DNA of 64,000 bases from an uncultured bacterium. Its GTDB lineage: Bacteria > Verrucomicrobiota > Lentisphaeria > Victivallales > Victivallaceae. The notes beneath the pieces are model-generated. The model saw only the letters and a program-made list of their open reading frames with translations. It ran no database searches and had not been told where the DNA came from. This document shows, in pieces, positions 18,365-27,500 of the stretch. The DNA lies in contig URVC01000008.1 of NCBI GenBank assembly GCA_900551245.1, positions 32,915-96,914 on the forward strand. The letters are read 5' to 3'. The number at the start of each line of letters is the position of its first letter. Position 1 is the first letter of the stretch. A program made the translations under genes and the position numbers.

Positions 18365-18619
18365 ATGAAGATGAGTCCGATGCAGAAGTATGCGATGCGC
18401 CTTTTGATCGCGAGCGGACAGGTACGGCTTCCTGATCGCAATGCCTGGTCGCAGTTGACCTCGGAAACGGCGGTGGAACAGTTGCGGCGGTTCGGCGGAG
18501 TTCAGGCCATTCTCAGGAATACCGTTTTGCCGCAGCGGAGCTCATCCGCAGGAGAATCGCGGCTTCCCGCCTCGAAATCCTTTCCGTTTTCTCCGAAGAA
18601 ATCTGAATTTGAACGCTGA
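18365..18619 (+). CDS. 84-residue single-module protein
   Basis: A short gene between the 838-residue protein (15 bp upstream) and the coupling ATPase (14 bp downstream). Residues about 1-45 are one copy of the shared helical module: MSPMQKYAMRLLIASGQVRLP, then W.QLTSETAVEQLRRF. The remaining tail is Ser/Pro/Lys-rich and probably unstructured. It looks like a stand-alone version of the module found in three larger proteins of this operon. Function unknown; the coding call rests on operon continuity and motif conservation. Confidence 0.6.
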   Translation: MKMSPMQKYAMRLLIASGQVRLPDRNAWSQLTSETAVEQLRRFGGVQAILRNTVLPQRSSSAGESRLPASKSFPFSPKKSEFER

Positions 18620-18633
18620 AAAGGATTTCCGGC

Positions 18634-20595
18634 ATGGCTATGAAAAAAAGCATTCTTGATGAAATCATCTTAAATATCGAAGGCAATCCGTGGACGGTTC
18701 GCGACGCCTGTACCGGCTGCATCGTGTTCGGCATGACCGGTTCCGGAAAAAGTTCCGGACCGCTTTACAAGATCGCACATAAATTCCTGACGCTCGGTTA
18801 CGGCGGCGTGGTGTTCTGCGCCAAGCCGGATGAAGCCGACACCTGGAAAAAATATGCCGCGAAAGCCCATCTGGACGATGATCCGCGCAAGCCGAACCGG
18901 ACCGGGGATCTGCTCTTTTTGAGTCAGCAGACCTTCAACTATCTCGACAGTGAGGCGAAACGTGCCGGACGCGGCGGCGGTCAGGTCGAGAATCTTGTCA
19001 ATCTCTATCTGGAAATCGTCAATATGGGCAAGGACAAGCGCAATTCCGGCGGCGGCAACGAGGAGTATTGGAATAATGCCGTCAAGCAGTTGTTGCGCAA
19101 CTCCATCACGATTCTGCAAATGGCAAAACAGCCGATCAACATTGAAAACATCCATCAGATTATTGTTTCCGCGCCTTCGGCTTCCACGGAAACACTGGAA
19201 GAAAAAGGCTATTGCGCCGATCTTCTGGACATGAATATCCCGGAGGAGTTTCGGCAAACACCGGAATACGAAATCGCACGCACCTTTTTCTATGAGGAAT
19301 TCGCCTACCTTGATGAACGGACCCGCTCCAACACGATTTCCTCCTTTTCCGTCGCCGCAGACTCCATGCAGCGCGGTGAACTGGCACGCTGTTTTTCCGC
19401 CGAACAATCGACGCTTCAACTGGAAGACCTCTATCGCAAGGGGAAAATCCTGATTGTCGATTATGATGTCAAATCCTGGGGCCGGATCGGGCAATACGCC
19501 GCCGGCATCATCAAATACTGCTTTGAGTCCATGATCGAGCGTCGGGAAGACATTGCCGACGACAATGCCCCGCCTGTCTTTTTATGGGCGGATGAATGCC
19601 AGTTCTTCAGTCTTGAATACGATCAGAAGTTTCAGACGACCGCCCGTTCCAGCCGGACGCTGACCATGTATGCAACTCAGAATCTCGGCAACCTCTATGA
19701 CGGTTACGGCAAGGAAAAAGCCTCCTCGCTTCTCGGCAATCTGGGCACAAAATTCTTTTGTCAGAACGGCGAATTCGAGACGAACGAATGGGCTTCCAAG
19801 TCCATCGGACAGGAGATCATCATCCGTCAGTCCAAGACCTACGGCGATTCCAAATCATCGTCGATGAAAGGCGACGACAACAAGTCGCTGTCCTATTCTG
19901 AAGGCTACAACGAACAGAAAGACTATCGCGTTGATCCAGCTGATTTTTCCACGCTCCAGACCGGCGGACCGCGCGGTCAATGCAAAGTCGGGTTCATTTT
20001 CTGGCAGTCGGGACGGATTCTGAACAACGGCAATGTATTTGTCCGTTCCACCATCGAGCAGGAATGCCGCCGTGTCTGCGGTGCCAAAATCGTGCGGCAT
20101 TGTCCGAAAGTTCCGACCATCGGCAAAGGCGAATACATCGGTGAATATCGGATTTTGCTGCCGAATGATTATTTCTGCTTCATCGCGTTTCTGCTGTCAC
20201 TGGGGTTTCCTCTGACTGGATTTTTTCTCGTGCTTACGAACCGGGATATTCTCATCGGCTATTTCAATGACGTTTTCTATTGTTGCGTCAGCACGCTCTG
20301 TTTTTACATGTGGAGCGTGGTTCTGGATATTTTCTGCGCCTGCCTGAACAGGATTCCGGCGATTCTCAAGGCTCTGTTTTCCGGCAGGCCTCGCAGGGAG
20401 CAGAAGTATCTGAAAGCCGTCATCTGGCAGGACGCGGTTCTCGGCTACTACGCGATCTGCGTCGGCATGACGCTCTGGTTTCAATATCATCTTTTCGACT
20501 TCAAGCAGCTTGGAATTGTACTGGCATGGTGGACGGGACTCTGCATGTTCTTCCGCTTCCTGCGCTCTTCCGGCAAACAACCAATCAAACCATAG
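18634..20595 (+). CDS. virD4: VirD4/TraG-type coupling ATPase with C-terminal membrane domain
   Basis: This 653-residue protein has Walker A GMTGSGKS at residues 33-40, only about 30 residues from the start, and a Walker B-like PVFLWADECQFF near 312-323. A downstream ARSSRTLTMYATQNL region is typical of TraG/VirD4/TraD proteins that feed substrates into the T4SS. Unlike usual family members, it has no N-terminal membrane helices. Instead residues about 510-645 contain several hydrophobic segments (CFIAFLLSLGFPLTGFFLVL, CCVSTLCFYMWSVVLDIFCA, AVLGYYAICVGMTLWF, LGIVLAWWTGLCMFF). The ATPase call is firm; the reversed topology is seen directly in the sequence. Confidence 0.88.
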   Translation: MAMKKSILDEIILNIEGNPWTVRDACTGCIVFGMTGSGKSSGPLYKIAHKFLTLGYGGVVFCAKPDEADTWKKYAAKAHLDDDPRKPNRTGDLLFLSQQTFNYLDSEAKRAGRGGGQVENLVNLYLEIVNMGKDKRNSGGGNEEYWNNAVKQLLRNSITILQMAKQPINIENIHQIIVSAPSASTETLEEKGYCADLLDMNIPEEFRQTPEYEIARTFFYEEFAYLDERTRSNTISSFSVAADSMQRGELARCFSAEQSTLQLEDLYRKGKILIVDYDVKSWGRIGQYAAGIIKYCFESMIERREDIADDNAPPVFLWADECQFFSLEYDQKFQTTARSSRTLTMYATQNLGNLYDGYGKEKASSLLGNLGTKFFCQNGEFETNEWASKSIGQEIIIRQSKTYGDSKSSSMKGDDNKSLSYSEGYNEQKDYRVDPADFSTLQTGGPRGQCKVGFIFWQSGRILNNGNVFVRSTIEQECRRVCGAKIVRHCPKVPTIGKGEYIGEYRILLPNDYFCFIAFLLSLGFPLTGFFLVLTNRDILIGYFNDVFYCCVSTLCFYMWSVVLDIFCACLNRIPAILKALFSGRPRREQKYLKAVIWQDAVLGYYAICVGMTLWFQYHLFDFKQLGIVLAWWTGLCMFFRFLRSSGKQPIKP

Positions 20596-20606
20596 TGAGG
20601 TAAAAT

Positions 20607-21650
20607 ATGTTCAAATCCACAAAAGAAGCAATGCAGTTTCTGAACGGTCTCAAGCCGTATCTGAAATCACGGATCATCGGGCAGGATCATGTGATCGATG
20701 CCATTTCGGAGAAGCTCCGGTACTGGTATCTGGGAATCAGCAATCCGAACAGGCCGACGGTCTTTTTCTTCCTCGGACCGACCGGAACCGGTAAAACTGA
20801 AATCATCCGGGAGACGATTCATTATCTCTATGGCGATGAAGAGGAGAAACTCCTGCGGCTGGATATGTCCGAGTTCGGCGAAACTGCCGGTGCCGATGTC
20901 GGCAAAAAGCTGGTCGGTTATACCGAAAAGGAGCCGGGACGGCTGTATGATTTTCTGGAAAAGAATACGGAGGGAGCAATCCTCTACGATGAATTTGAAA
21001 AAGCGCACAAGGATATGGCGAAATACATGCTCCAGCAGATCGACGCCGGGCGTGTCACGCTCTGGAACAACAAGACCTACGATATTTCCCGTTTCCTGCT
21101 CTTTTTCACCTCAAATGTCGGCGCGGAAATCTTTCAGGGAAACACGCATCTTTCGATGGCGCGCAAAACGGAAGCCGCCTGCCAGCGGCTCGTGATGATG
21201 TTCAATTCACCGGAATTTGTTGCCCGCTTCGGTAAATTCGGCTACGGGATTTTCGCCTTCAACAGTCTCAAACCGGAACATCTGCGTCTGATCACCCGCA
21301 AATTCATTGACGACAAGCTCCAATATTTCCGGACAATCCGGGAAACACAGCAGGATCGTCCCGGCTTCTTCCTGCCGGAAAACATGAACGTCCTCGGCTA
21401 CTCACCCGAAGTTGTGGATTTTGCTCTTTTGCAGACCAATACCACCAAGAACGGCGCCCGCGAGATCCGCGATATTGTCGAACGTATGCTCAATCAGGCA
21501 TATGATCTTGCACTGGTTCGTGATCCCAGCGGGAAAAATATGACCGGCTATCTCAATGTCGCCCCCGTTATGGAGAATGAAATTCCCCGTGAAGCCGTTG
21601 TCCTGCAGCATGAGATACCCGCGAACTGCACTCGCATTATATCGGATTGA
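20607..21650 (+). CDS. Stand-alone ClpB/ClpA-type AAA+ ATPase
   Basis: The 347-residue protein is a single AAA+ module of the Clp D2 type. IIGQDHVIDAI is at about 23-33, Walker A GPTGTGKT at 57-64, RLDMSEF near 84-90, Walker B ILYDEFEKAH at 125-134, and a sensor-1 FTSNVGAE near 168-175. A C-terminal helical subdomain follows. It lacks the N-domain, the D1 ATPase and the middle domain of ClpA/ClpB, and no ClpP-binding IGF/L loop is evident, so it is unlikely to feed ClpP. Eleven bases after the coupling ATPase, it may remodel or unfold a transfer protein such as the relaxase-DNA complex; that role is inferred. Confidence 0.8.
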   Translation: MFKSTKEAMQFLNGLKPYLKSRIIGQDHVIDAISEKLRYWYLGISNPNRPTVFFFLGPTGTGKTEIIRETIHYLYGDEEEKLLRLDMSEFGETAGADVGKKLVGYTEKEPGRLYDFLEKNTEGAILYDEFEKAHKDMAKYMLQQIDAGRVTLWNNKTYDISRFLLFFTSNVGAEIFQGNTHLSMARKTEAACQRLVMMFNSPEFVARFGKFGYGIFAFNSLKPEHLRLITRKFIDDKLQYFRTIRETQQDRPGFFLPENMNVLGYSPEVVDFALLQTNTTKNGAREIRDIVERMLNQAYDLALVRDPSGKNMTGYLNVAPVMENEIPREAVVLQHEIPANCTRIISD

Positions 21651-21660
21651 GGAGGTATTT

Positions 21661-21939
21661 ATGGTAAAAATCATTGAACGCATCACGTATCGTGATGATG
21701 ACACGCTGGAAAATACCGACAGGAAAATTGAGATTCCGGGCAGAGTTGTCGGCAGCCAAATGGTTGCCGGTGTCCTGAATATCATGGGATGGCATCTGGT
21801 CATGATTGACCGGGAGCATCTCACCAGCGTTCAAATTGATGGTGAGAACGAAAACGACCTGCTGGAACTGAAAAGGCTGCTGGAAAAAACAACCATGAAA
21901 ATTTCCATTCAGGTCAACTTGAATCTTCCGGATTTCTGA
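21661..21939 (+). CDS. 92-residue protein ending the conjugation operon
   Basis: The ATG at 21661 is chosen for its ribosome site (GAGGAGG, 7-base spacing) and because upstream in-frame starts lie inside the AAA+ gene. The small acidic protein has alternating strand and helix patterns (KIIERITYRDDD, VVGSQMVAGVLNIMGWHLVMIDREHL) and no membrane segment. It is the last + strand gene before the terminator. No family is recognised. Confidence 0.6.
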   Translation: MVKIIERITYRDDDTLENTDRKIEIPGRVVGSQMVAGVLNIMGWHLVMIDREHLTSVQIDGENENDLLELKRLLEKTTMKISIQVNLNLPDF

Positions 21940-22014
21940 ATTGCAGAAAAAAGATTGCCTTTGAATCAAATTTTACTGTTCCAAACAACTCTTAACGGTA
22001 GGTATTTAGGTTAA

Positions 22015-22049
22015 AACTTTCCCGGGCTGTCGATCCGGGAAAGTTTTTT
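22015..22049. terminator. Bidirectional intrinsic terminator between conjugation operon and recombinase
   Basis: An 11-bp stem AACTTTCCCGG (22015-22025) pairs with CCGGGAAAGTT (22035-22045) around a 9-base loop. On the + strand T continues to 22049. On the minus strand the stem is followed by TTTT. It lies between convergent genes and can serve both. Confidence 0.88.
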
Positions 22050-22056
22050 CCGGCTT

Positions 22057-23736
22057 CTATTGGCTGACGATGCGCAAGTTGCCAAAATCCGCCAGCTCCG
22101 CTTGGGTTCCAGTAAAATAGGTCACAGTAATTTGTGTATTTTTATCTATGACACACTTCTTCGTTCCTTTATTGAGCAAAGACATTTCCCATTTGGGCAT
22201 CCAGAGGCGGTTTGTGGAACGGATACGCGGTAAAGTCACATTCCCGTAGAGAGTATTGAACTCCACCCGGTCAGCATAACTCGTTGCAGTAATTTGAGCG
22301 TCATTCAACAACCTTTCATAGATGCCTTGCGGAAGATTCTTGTTCGCAAGATCATTGAACTGATCTGCAAGAACATTCTTTTCCAAATCTTGCAGAGTCT
22401 CATCATTCAGGTTGCTGCTTTTCAAAAGAGTTACTTTTTTCAGTAATTCACAACGCCTTGCTTTGTTTCGCGTCAGCAGATTGCGTAACTGCTCCTCCGT
22501 GGCAAGACCATCCAGAAACATTTCATGGAGCTGCTCCTCTTTGATTGCCAGATTTTTCAGTTCCACATCATACTTTGCCAACTCATTTTTATCGTTCAAA
22601 AGCTCAACAGCTTTCCTATGACGTTCAATCAACGCAATGGAAAGCAGCGGATAGATGGCATCATAAAGAGCTGGTTCTCCACGCAATCCCGATTCAAAAC
22701 GGATTCGGCTATTCCGGCAATTGGCATGATTACGGTCAAGCGTTCGTTTATTGCAGGTATAGTAAATTTTTCCATGTTCCAATAGACATATCAATTTGCT
22801 GCCGCATTCTCCGCAGTAGAGTTTACCGGACAATGGAAGCCAGTGCTTTTTGGCTTTCACATGATAATCGGCCCGTTTGTGTGAAATGATCTTCTGCACT
22901 TCCTGCCACTGCTCGAAAGAGATGAACTCCTGACCGGTAATCTGCACGTTTTTAATCAATTCGCCCTGACTGTTATACTGGTAGCCGCAATAAATCGGCT
23001 GTTTTGCAATGGCATAAATGGAGCTTTCATAGAAAAAGATCTCTTTCCCCCAGCGTTCATTGCAATCACGGATGATTGCCCGGTAAGGACGATAGGCGCA
23101 GATATTGTCATAGATGAAACGGATGATTTCCACCCATTCTGGAATCACCTCGATTTTTCCGTTGCCAAGATAGCGAATCCCGTGCATCTTGGCATCGCTG
23201 CAAAGTCTGCCACTATCTTTCTTGATCCGGAAAGCATTGATGCTGTTCTGGCGCTTTTTCTGCAAATCCTCATAGAGAATCTGATTTTTGATCAAGGTAA
23301 TTAACTGCTGGTCAAATTTGCTCAGGTCAATCGCTCCGCCTTGAACCTGCAGAACCTTCACTTCATTTTCTTTCAGAAGCTGATTGATATGCCCCTCCAG
23401 AAAACTCCCGTTGATCGGACGGTACAGTCGGGTCAATTCATTAACCAGCACAAAATCAACCTCAGAAAGTTTTTGCAGAACCTGACATAGCCCCAACCGG
23501 AAATCTTTCTTGGAACTTTGGTTGAGAACCCATTTCATATATGCTTTGTCAAGCCGGGCAATTTCCTCCGCACCCACAGGATAAGTCTCGCCGCTGGTGT
23601 TCAGGTCTTTATAAATGCCAATGACCTCAAGTTTTTCTTTTGCCGCCAGTTTCTTGCAGTTGGCAATCTGCGCCTCCACTGACTCCGAAAAATCATCCTT
23701 CCCGCTGCTCTGCCGTGCATAAATCAGTGCTTTCAT
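22057..23736 (-). CDS. Large serine recombinase (element integrase)
   Basis: This 559-residue protein catalyses site-specific integration and excision. The N-terminal resolvase domain opens with ALIYARQSS, with the catalytic serine at residue 10 or 11. The central recombinase domain includes RLCSDAKMHGIRYL. A zinc-ribbon at about 305-345 (YCGECGSKLIC with later paired cysteines) is followed by a helical coiled region (about 370-450). The size and layout are those of large serine recombinases of phages and ICEs. ATG 23736 has a good ribosome site (ATGAGGAGC). The gene is visibly richer in AT than its neighbours. Its start is about 60 bp from the element end, as expected for an integrase beside its attachment site. 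Confidence 0.93.
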   Translation of the reverse strand: MKALIYARQSSGKDDFSESVEAQIANCKKLAAKEKLEVIGIYKDLNTSGETYPVGAEEIARLDKAYMKWVLNQSSKKDFRLGLCQVLQKLSEVDFVLVNELTRLYRPINGSFLEGHINQLLKENEVKVLQVQGGAIDLSKFDQQLITLIKNQILYEDLQKKRQNSINAFRIKKDSGRLCSDAKMHGIRYLGNGKIEVIPEWVEIIRFIYDNICAYRPYRAIIRDCNERWGKEIFFYESSIYAIAKQPIYCGYQYNSQGELIKNVQITGQEFISFEQWQEVQKIISHKRADYHVKAKKHWLPLSGKLYCGECGSKLICLLEHGKIYYTCNKRTLDRNHANCRNSRIRFESGLRGEPALYDAIYPLLSIALIERHRKAVELLNDKNELAKYDVELKNLAIKEEQLHEMFLDGLATEEQLRNLLTRNKARRCELLKKVTLLKSSNLNDETLQDLEKNVLADQFNDLANKNLPQGIYERLLNDAQITATSYADRVEFNTLYGNVTLPRIRSTNRLWMPKWEMSLLNKGTKKCVIDKNTQITVTYFTGTQAELADFGNLRIVSQ

Positions 23737-23755
23737 TGTTTTTGCTCCTCATTCT

Positions 23756-23794
23756 ACTTGTTTTAATATACACTATATTGTATATTTAACAAGT
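23756..23794. repeat. 39-bp imperfect inverted repeat at the element end
   Basis: The left arm ACTTGTTTTAATATACA (23756-23772) and the right arm TGTATATTTAACAAGT (23779-23794) are inverse complements apart from one extra base and one mismatch near the middle, around a CTATAT centre. It sits between the recombinase gene and the host pilin fragment. It may be a recombinase binding site, an operator, or both. Confidence 0.8.
23765..23792 (-). promoter_or_regulatory. Predicted recombinase promoter overlapping an inverted repeat
   Basis: Read on the minus strand, a -35-like TTGTTA (23787-23792) and a -10-like TATATT (23765-23770) are separated by 16 bp, about 30 bp upstream of the recombinase ATG. 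Both boxes lie within the arms of the inverted repeat at 23756-23794, so a protein bound there would control integrase expression. Confidence 0.5.
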
Positions 23795-24527
23795 GGTCAT
23801 AGTAGTGATCGCTATCATCGCCATTCTGGCGGCGATGCTGCTGCCAGCACTGAACAAGGCACGCGCCCGGGCGCACGCGATCAGCTGCACCTCAAACCTG
23901 AAGCAGCTGAACCTGGCAATGTCGTTTTATTCCAGCACCTTCGACGGCTGGGGAAGAATATACAGCGGCACAGAAGATGAATTCTACACTCGCTACTTTT
24001 TCGGCCCGATCTACGCGCCCCGCGACCGCCATACGCTGATCCCCTATATCAACAGCGGAGCAACCATCGATCTGGACGCCCTCTCCACCTCCGACGTCAT
24101 CGGCATCGCCCGCTGTCCTTCGGGCCGGCGGGACGGCACCGGCGTAACCGCTCCCAATGATGAGAATCTGCCCAACGCCAGCTACTCCCTGAATACCTAT
24201 CTGAATTATCAGCTCAGCAGTTCCGGAGGAGCCCCCAATGCCCGTTACGGCAAGATCTCCCGGGTGAAAAAACCGTCGCAACGCATGTTGATCACCGAAA
24301 GCTCCAGCACCAGCATCATCGGGACAACCGATAATAAAATCTCCCGCCCGCTCAATATGTACAACGGAGACTTCATTCCCCGGCGGCACAACAACGGCGC
24401 CAACGTCGCATTCGTCGACGGTCACGTCAGCTGGCTGAGCCACGCGGAACTGCTTTCCATCAAATCCGGCAGTACCGGAGCAAAAAATCTGCCGTATCCC
24501 TTCTGGCACGATGCGGACAGCTGGTAA
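23793..24527 (+). pseudogene. Pseudopilin (DUF1559-like) decapitated by element insertion
   Basis: The frame encodes the last part of a prepilin leader ([24 protein letters not shown]), then a pseudopilin globular domain with the H-x9-DG motif ([12 protein letters not shown]) near the C-terminus. Intact relatives in this window start with a short basic stretch and FTLIELLV. Here everything before about VVIAIIA is replaced by element DNA, so the prepilin peptidase site, the start codon and the promoter are missing. A GTG at 23793 could start translation, but the product would lack the processing site. The rest of the frame is undamaged, suggesting recent insertion. The missing 5' part should lie at the left end of the element. 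It precedes the beta-helix enzyme gene by 19 bp. Confidence 0.85.
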
Positions 24528-24546
24528 GAAAAAGAGGATCCTCCCT

Positions 24547-27500
24547 ATGAAAATACAACTTCTCTCTCTTTTGTTTGCCGCCGCGCTCTTCCATGCAGAC
24601 GCTGTGACTCCGCCCGATTTCGACTGGCAGAAACCGGGTTCTGCGGCCGATTCCCGGCTCCGTCAGTTTCAGGCGGACGGCAACATGGTCAGACGTCCGC
24701 TGCCGACGGTGCCGGATGACCAGTTGAAAAAACAGGTGATCCAACTGGACGGCAAGAGCATGCTGGCAATTCCGTTCCGCCATGATGGCGCCCAGACGGT
24801 GCGGGTGCTGGTCCGCTATCCGGCACAGCCGGTTGGAGCAATCATCTCCCGCCACCGCACGGAAGACGGCCGGCGCGGCTTCGAGATGGGTTTCGGCTCA
24901 CAAAATCCGTATGAACTTGACGGCCATAAGCCCGCCGGACAGGTTTCCGCCGGGCAACGGGACTCCATACGCCCCGTCTTCGGCAAAAATGCCCCGGAAT
25001 TCAAGCCCGGGCAGTGGTATGAATGCATTCTTCGCTTCTCCCCCGGAGAAATGCTGACTCTGGCAATCCGCGACCGGCAGAACGGCAACGTGCTCTACCT
25101 CGGTCAGACGGAATGTTCCGGCGTGGAGGCAATCATTCCTGAGGCGGGAGACGGTCTCCTCGGCATCGGAGGCCGCCGGAACAACAGCAAAAACTGTTCC
25201 ATGCTCGCCCCCGCGGGCACCCGGATTGGAGGCATCTCCGTGTGGAAAGAGGCGCTCTCCGACGAGGAACTCGGCCTGACCGGCAACGGCTCCTCTGCGG
25301 CGCACAACCCGACCCCGGTGACCCGCTATGTGAACGGTGCCACCGGTGACGACCGGAACGACGGCTTGTCGAAGGAGAAGCCGTTGCGCACCATTCAGCG
25401 CGCGGCCGATCTGGTCAATCCCGGCGACACGGTCCGGATTGCTCCGGGGGTCTATTTCGAGACGGTGGATCTGACGCGGGGCGGTACGGCGGCACAACCG
25501 GTCACCTTTCTGGCCGACGGCAAACCCGGCAGCGTGATTCTGACCGCCGCCGAGCAGGCAATCCGGGAGAAAACGGTGAAGTTTCAGCTGGAAGACAAGG
25601 CGCTCGGCATCTACAGCGCCCCCTGCACTCGCGCCCCGTCACGGGTGCTCTATTCCAACATCGACCTCTACCCCTACACCACGATGGAAGGGCTGAAAAC
25701 CTTTCAGATCAAAAACGGTTATCCCGCCCCGGAGAACGGATTCTATTTCGATGAACCGTCGAAAAAACTATACGTGCGGCTCCACCCCTCCGGCCGTTAC
25801 GGCTCGACCGACCCGAACGATCACGTCATTGCAGTTTCGCCGCCGTTCGCTCCGGGCTACAACGGGCACCACATCTACCGGAAACAGGATGCGAATTTCT
25901 TCATTTCCCTCCGGAAACCAACTCATGTGATCCTCTCCGGCTTCACCTTTGAGACGCCCGGTTCGGCGGGCGTGGTCACCGGCGGCAGCAACGTCGTGGT
26001 GCGCGACAGCTTCTTCAAAGGATGCCGCGCCGGGGTCTGGGGATTCGGCGGAGCGGAGGCGGTTTTCGTTGAGAACTGCCATTACGATCAGGCATCCACC
26101 TACGACGACGTGCTCGACACCATTGCCAAATGGGGCAAGACCGACATTCAGAAGAAACATTTCTTCTATTTCTGGGCCCGCAAAGGAGTGAACGCCGACA
26201 CCGTGAAGATGAAAAATTACGAGACCGGCATCGTCGGCGGAGTTGCCAAAAACTGGCACGTCCGCAACAACGTGGTCGAAAACAGCTTTGAGGGAATGTC
26301 CTGCTGGTGCGTCGACTGGGCGAAACACTTTCAGGTCTACGGCAACCTCTTCCGCCGGATCGTCGACAACGCGGTTGAAACCGAGAACCACGCGAGCGAT
26401 ATGCGGATTTTCAACAACTATTTTGAAGATATTTTCGAACCGCTCTCCTGGCAGCCGCTCGGCGGAAAACCGTGGCCGGGGCCGATCTACATCTACCGTA
26501 ACATCGTGACCTGCACGCCGGCATTCCAGAAGCTGGCAGACAGCCTGAATCCGGAAAAATTCCGGCCCGGCGTCTTCAAGATCGGCGTCTCCGGGAGCAA
26601 CTGGAAACACAAGGAAATGGGCGGTCTCGACGTCGATCAGATTGCGGCGCTGGTCTCCAAACGGTTCGTCATGGCGCCCGACCCGGGCTTTCTGGTCTTC
26701 AACAACACGCTGATCTGGCCCTACGGGAATCTTTTCACCACGCCGCAGCCGGTTCTCGGCCGCGCCATCCGCGACTTCGTCAACTTCCGCTACGTCAACA
26801 ATATCTTCGCGGTCGACCGGATGCACAAACTCGCGAAGTGGCGCGGCAGTCTCTTCGAATTCTACGCCAATCTGGAGGTGGGGAACGACGCGAAAAATCC
26901 GCATCTCGGCATCATCGCCGGTGACGGCGGCCTCCGGGCCGATTCCCTGAAACAGGCCGGAGTGAATGAAAAGTTCCAGCTTACCGGGAACAGCATCGCC
27001 CGCGGCAAAGGGATCCTCGCCTTCGAAGAGCCGGACGCCTCCGTCGATCTCGGGGCGGTTCCCGCCGGCAGTGAGTTCCGGATTGTCGCCGGGCCGGGGA
27101 CCGCGGTGGATCTGGCGAAACTCTCCCTCTTTGCCCGCAAGGTGTTCTATCACCCGACGCTGATCCGCACCGCCGGGCCGGAACCGGGGCGCTGGGGCGT
27201 CTGGTCCGACGCCGATCTGGTCTCCCTCCCGCTCGGCCGGACGAAAACCGCTCCGCGCGGCGCCCGCTTCCAATTCCGGCTCACCGAGAAAGAGGCCGTC
27301 ACCACGCTTCTGCGGAAAGGCGGATTTTCCATCCGGATTCTGACACAGAATGCGGCAAGTCAGCTCAAAGTCGCCAACGGCAAAGAGAGCGTCGAATTTC
27401 CGCTCGGCACTCCGTCGCGGGATCGCTGGCTGACTCTGGAGGTCGGGTTTGCCGACGGCAAAGTCACCGCCGTGCTCGACGGAACCGCGTTCAAACCGGC

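Larger units (their letters stand above)
1..23801. mobile_element. Integrative and conjugative element, right-hand portion
   Basis: A continuous + strand conjugation operon (VirB4, VirB5, VirB6, two VirB8, VirB9, VirB10, ParA, VirD4 and AAA+ homologues) is followed by a convergent large serine recombinase. The recombinase promoter region abuts a host pseudopilin reading frame that lacks its start. The right boundary falls between about 23795 and 23805, where AT-rich sequence switches to GC-rich pilin codons. The left end lies outside the window, so relaxase, oriT, any cargo and the other attachment site cannot be judged. The boundary is placed by comparison with two intact pilin genes in this window, not by an alignment to an empty site. 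Confidence 0.85.
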
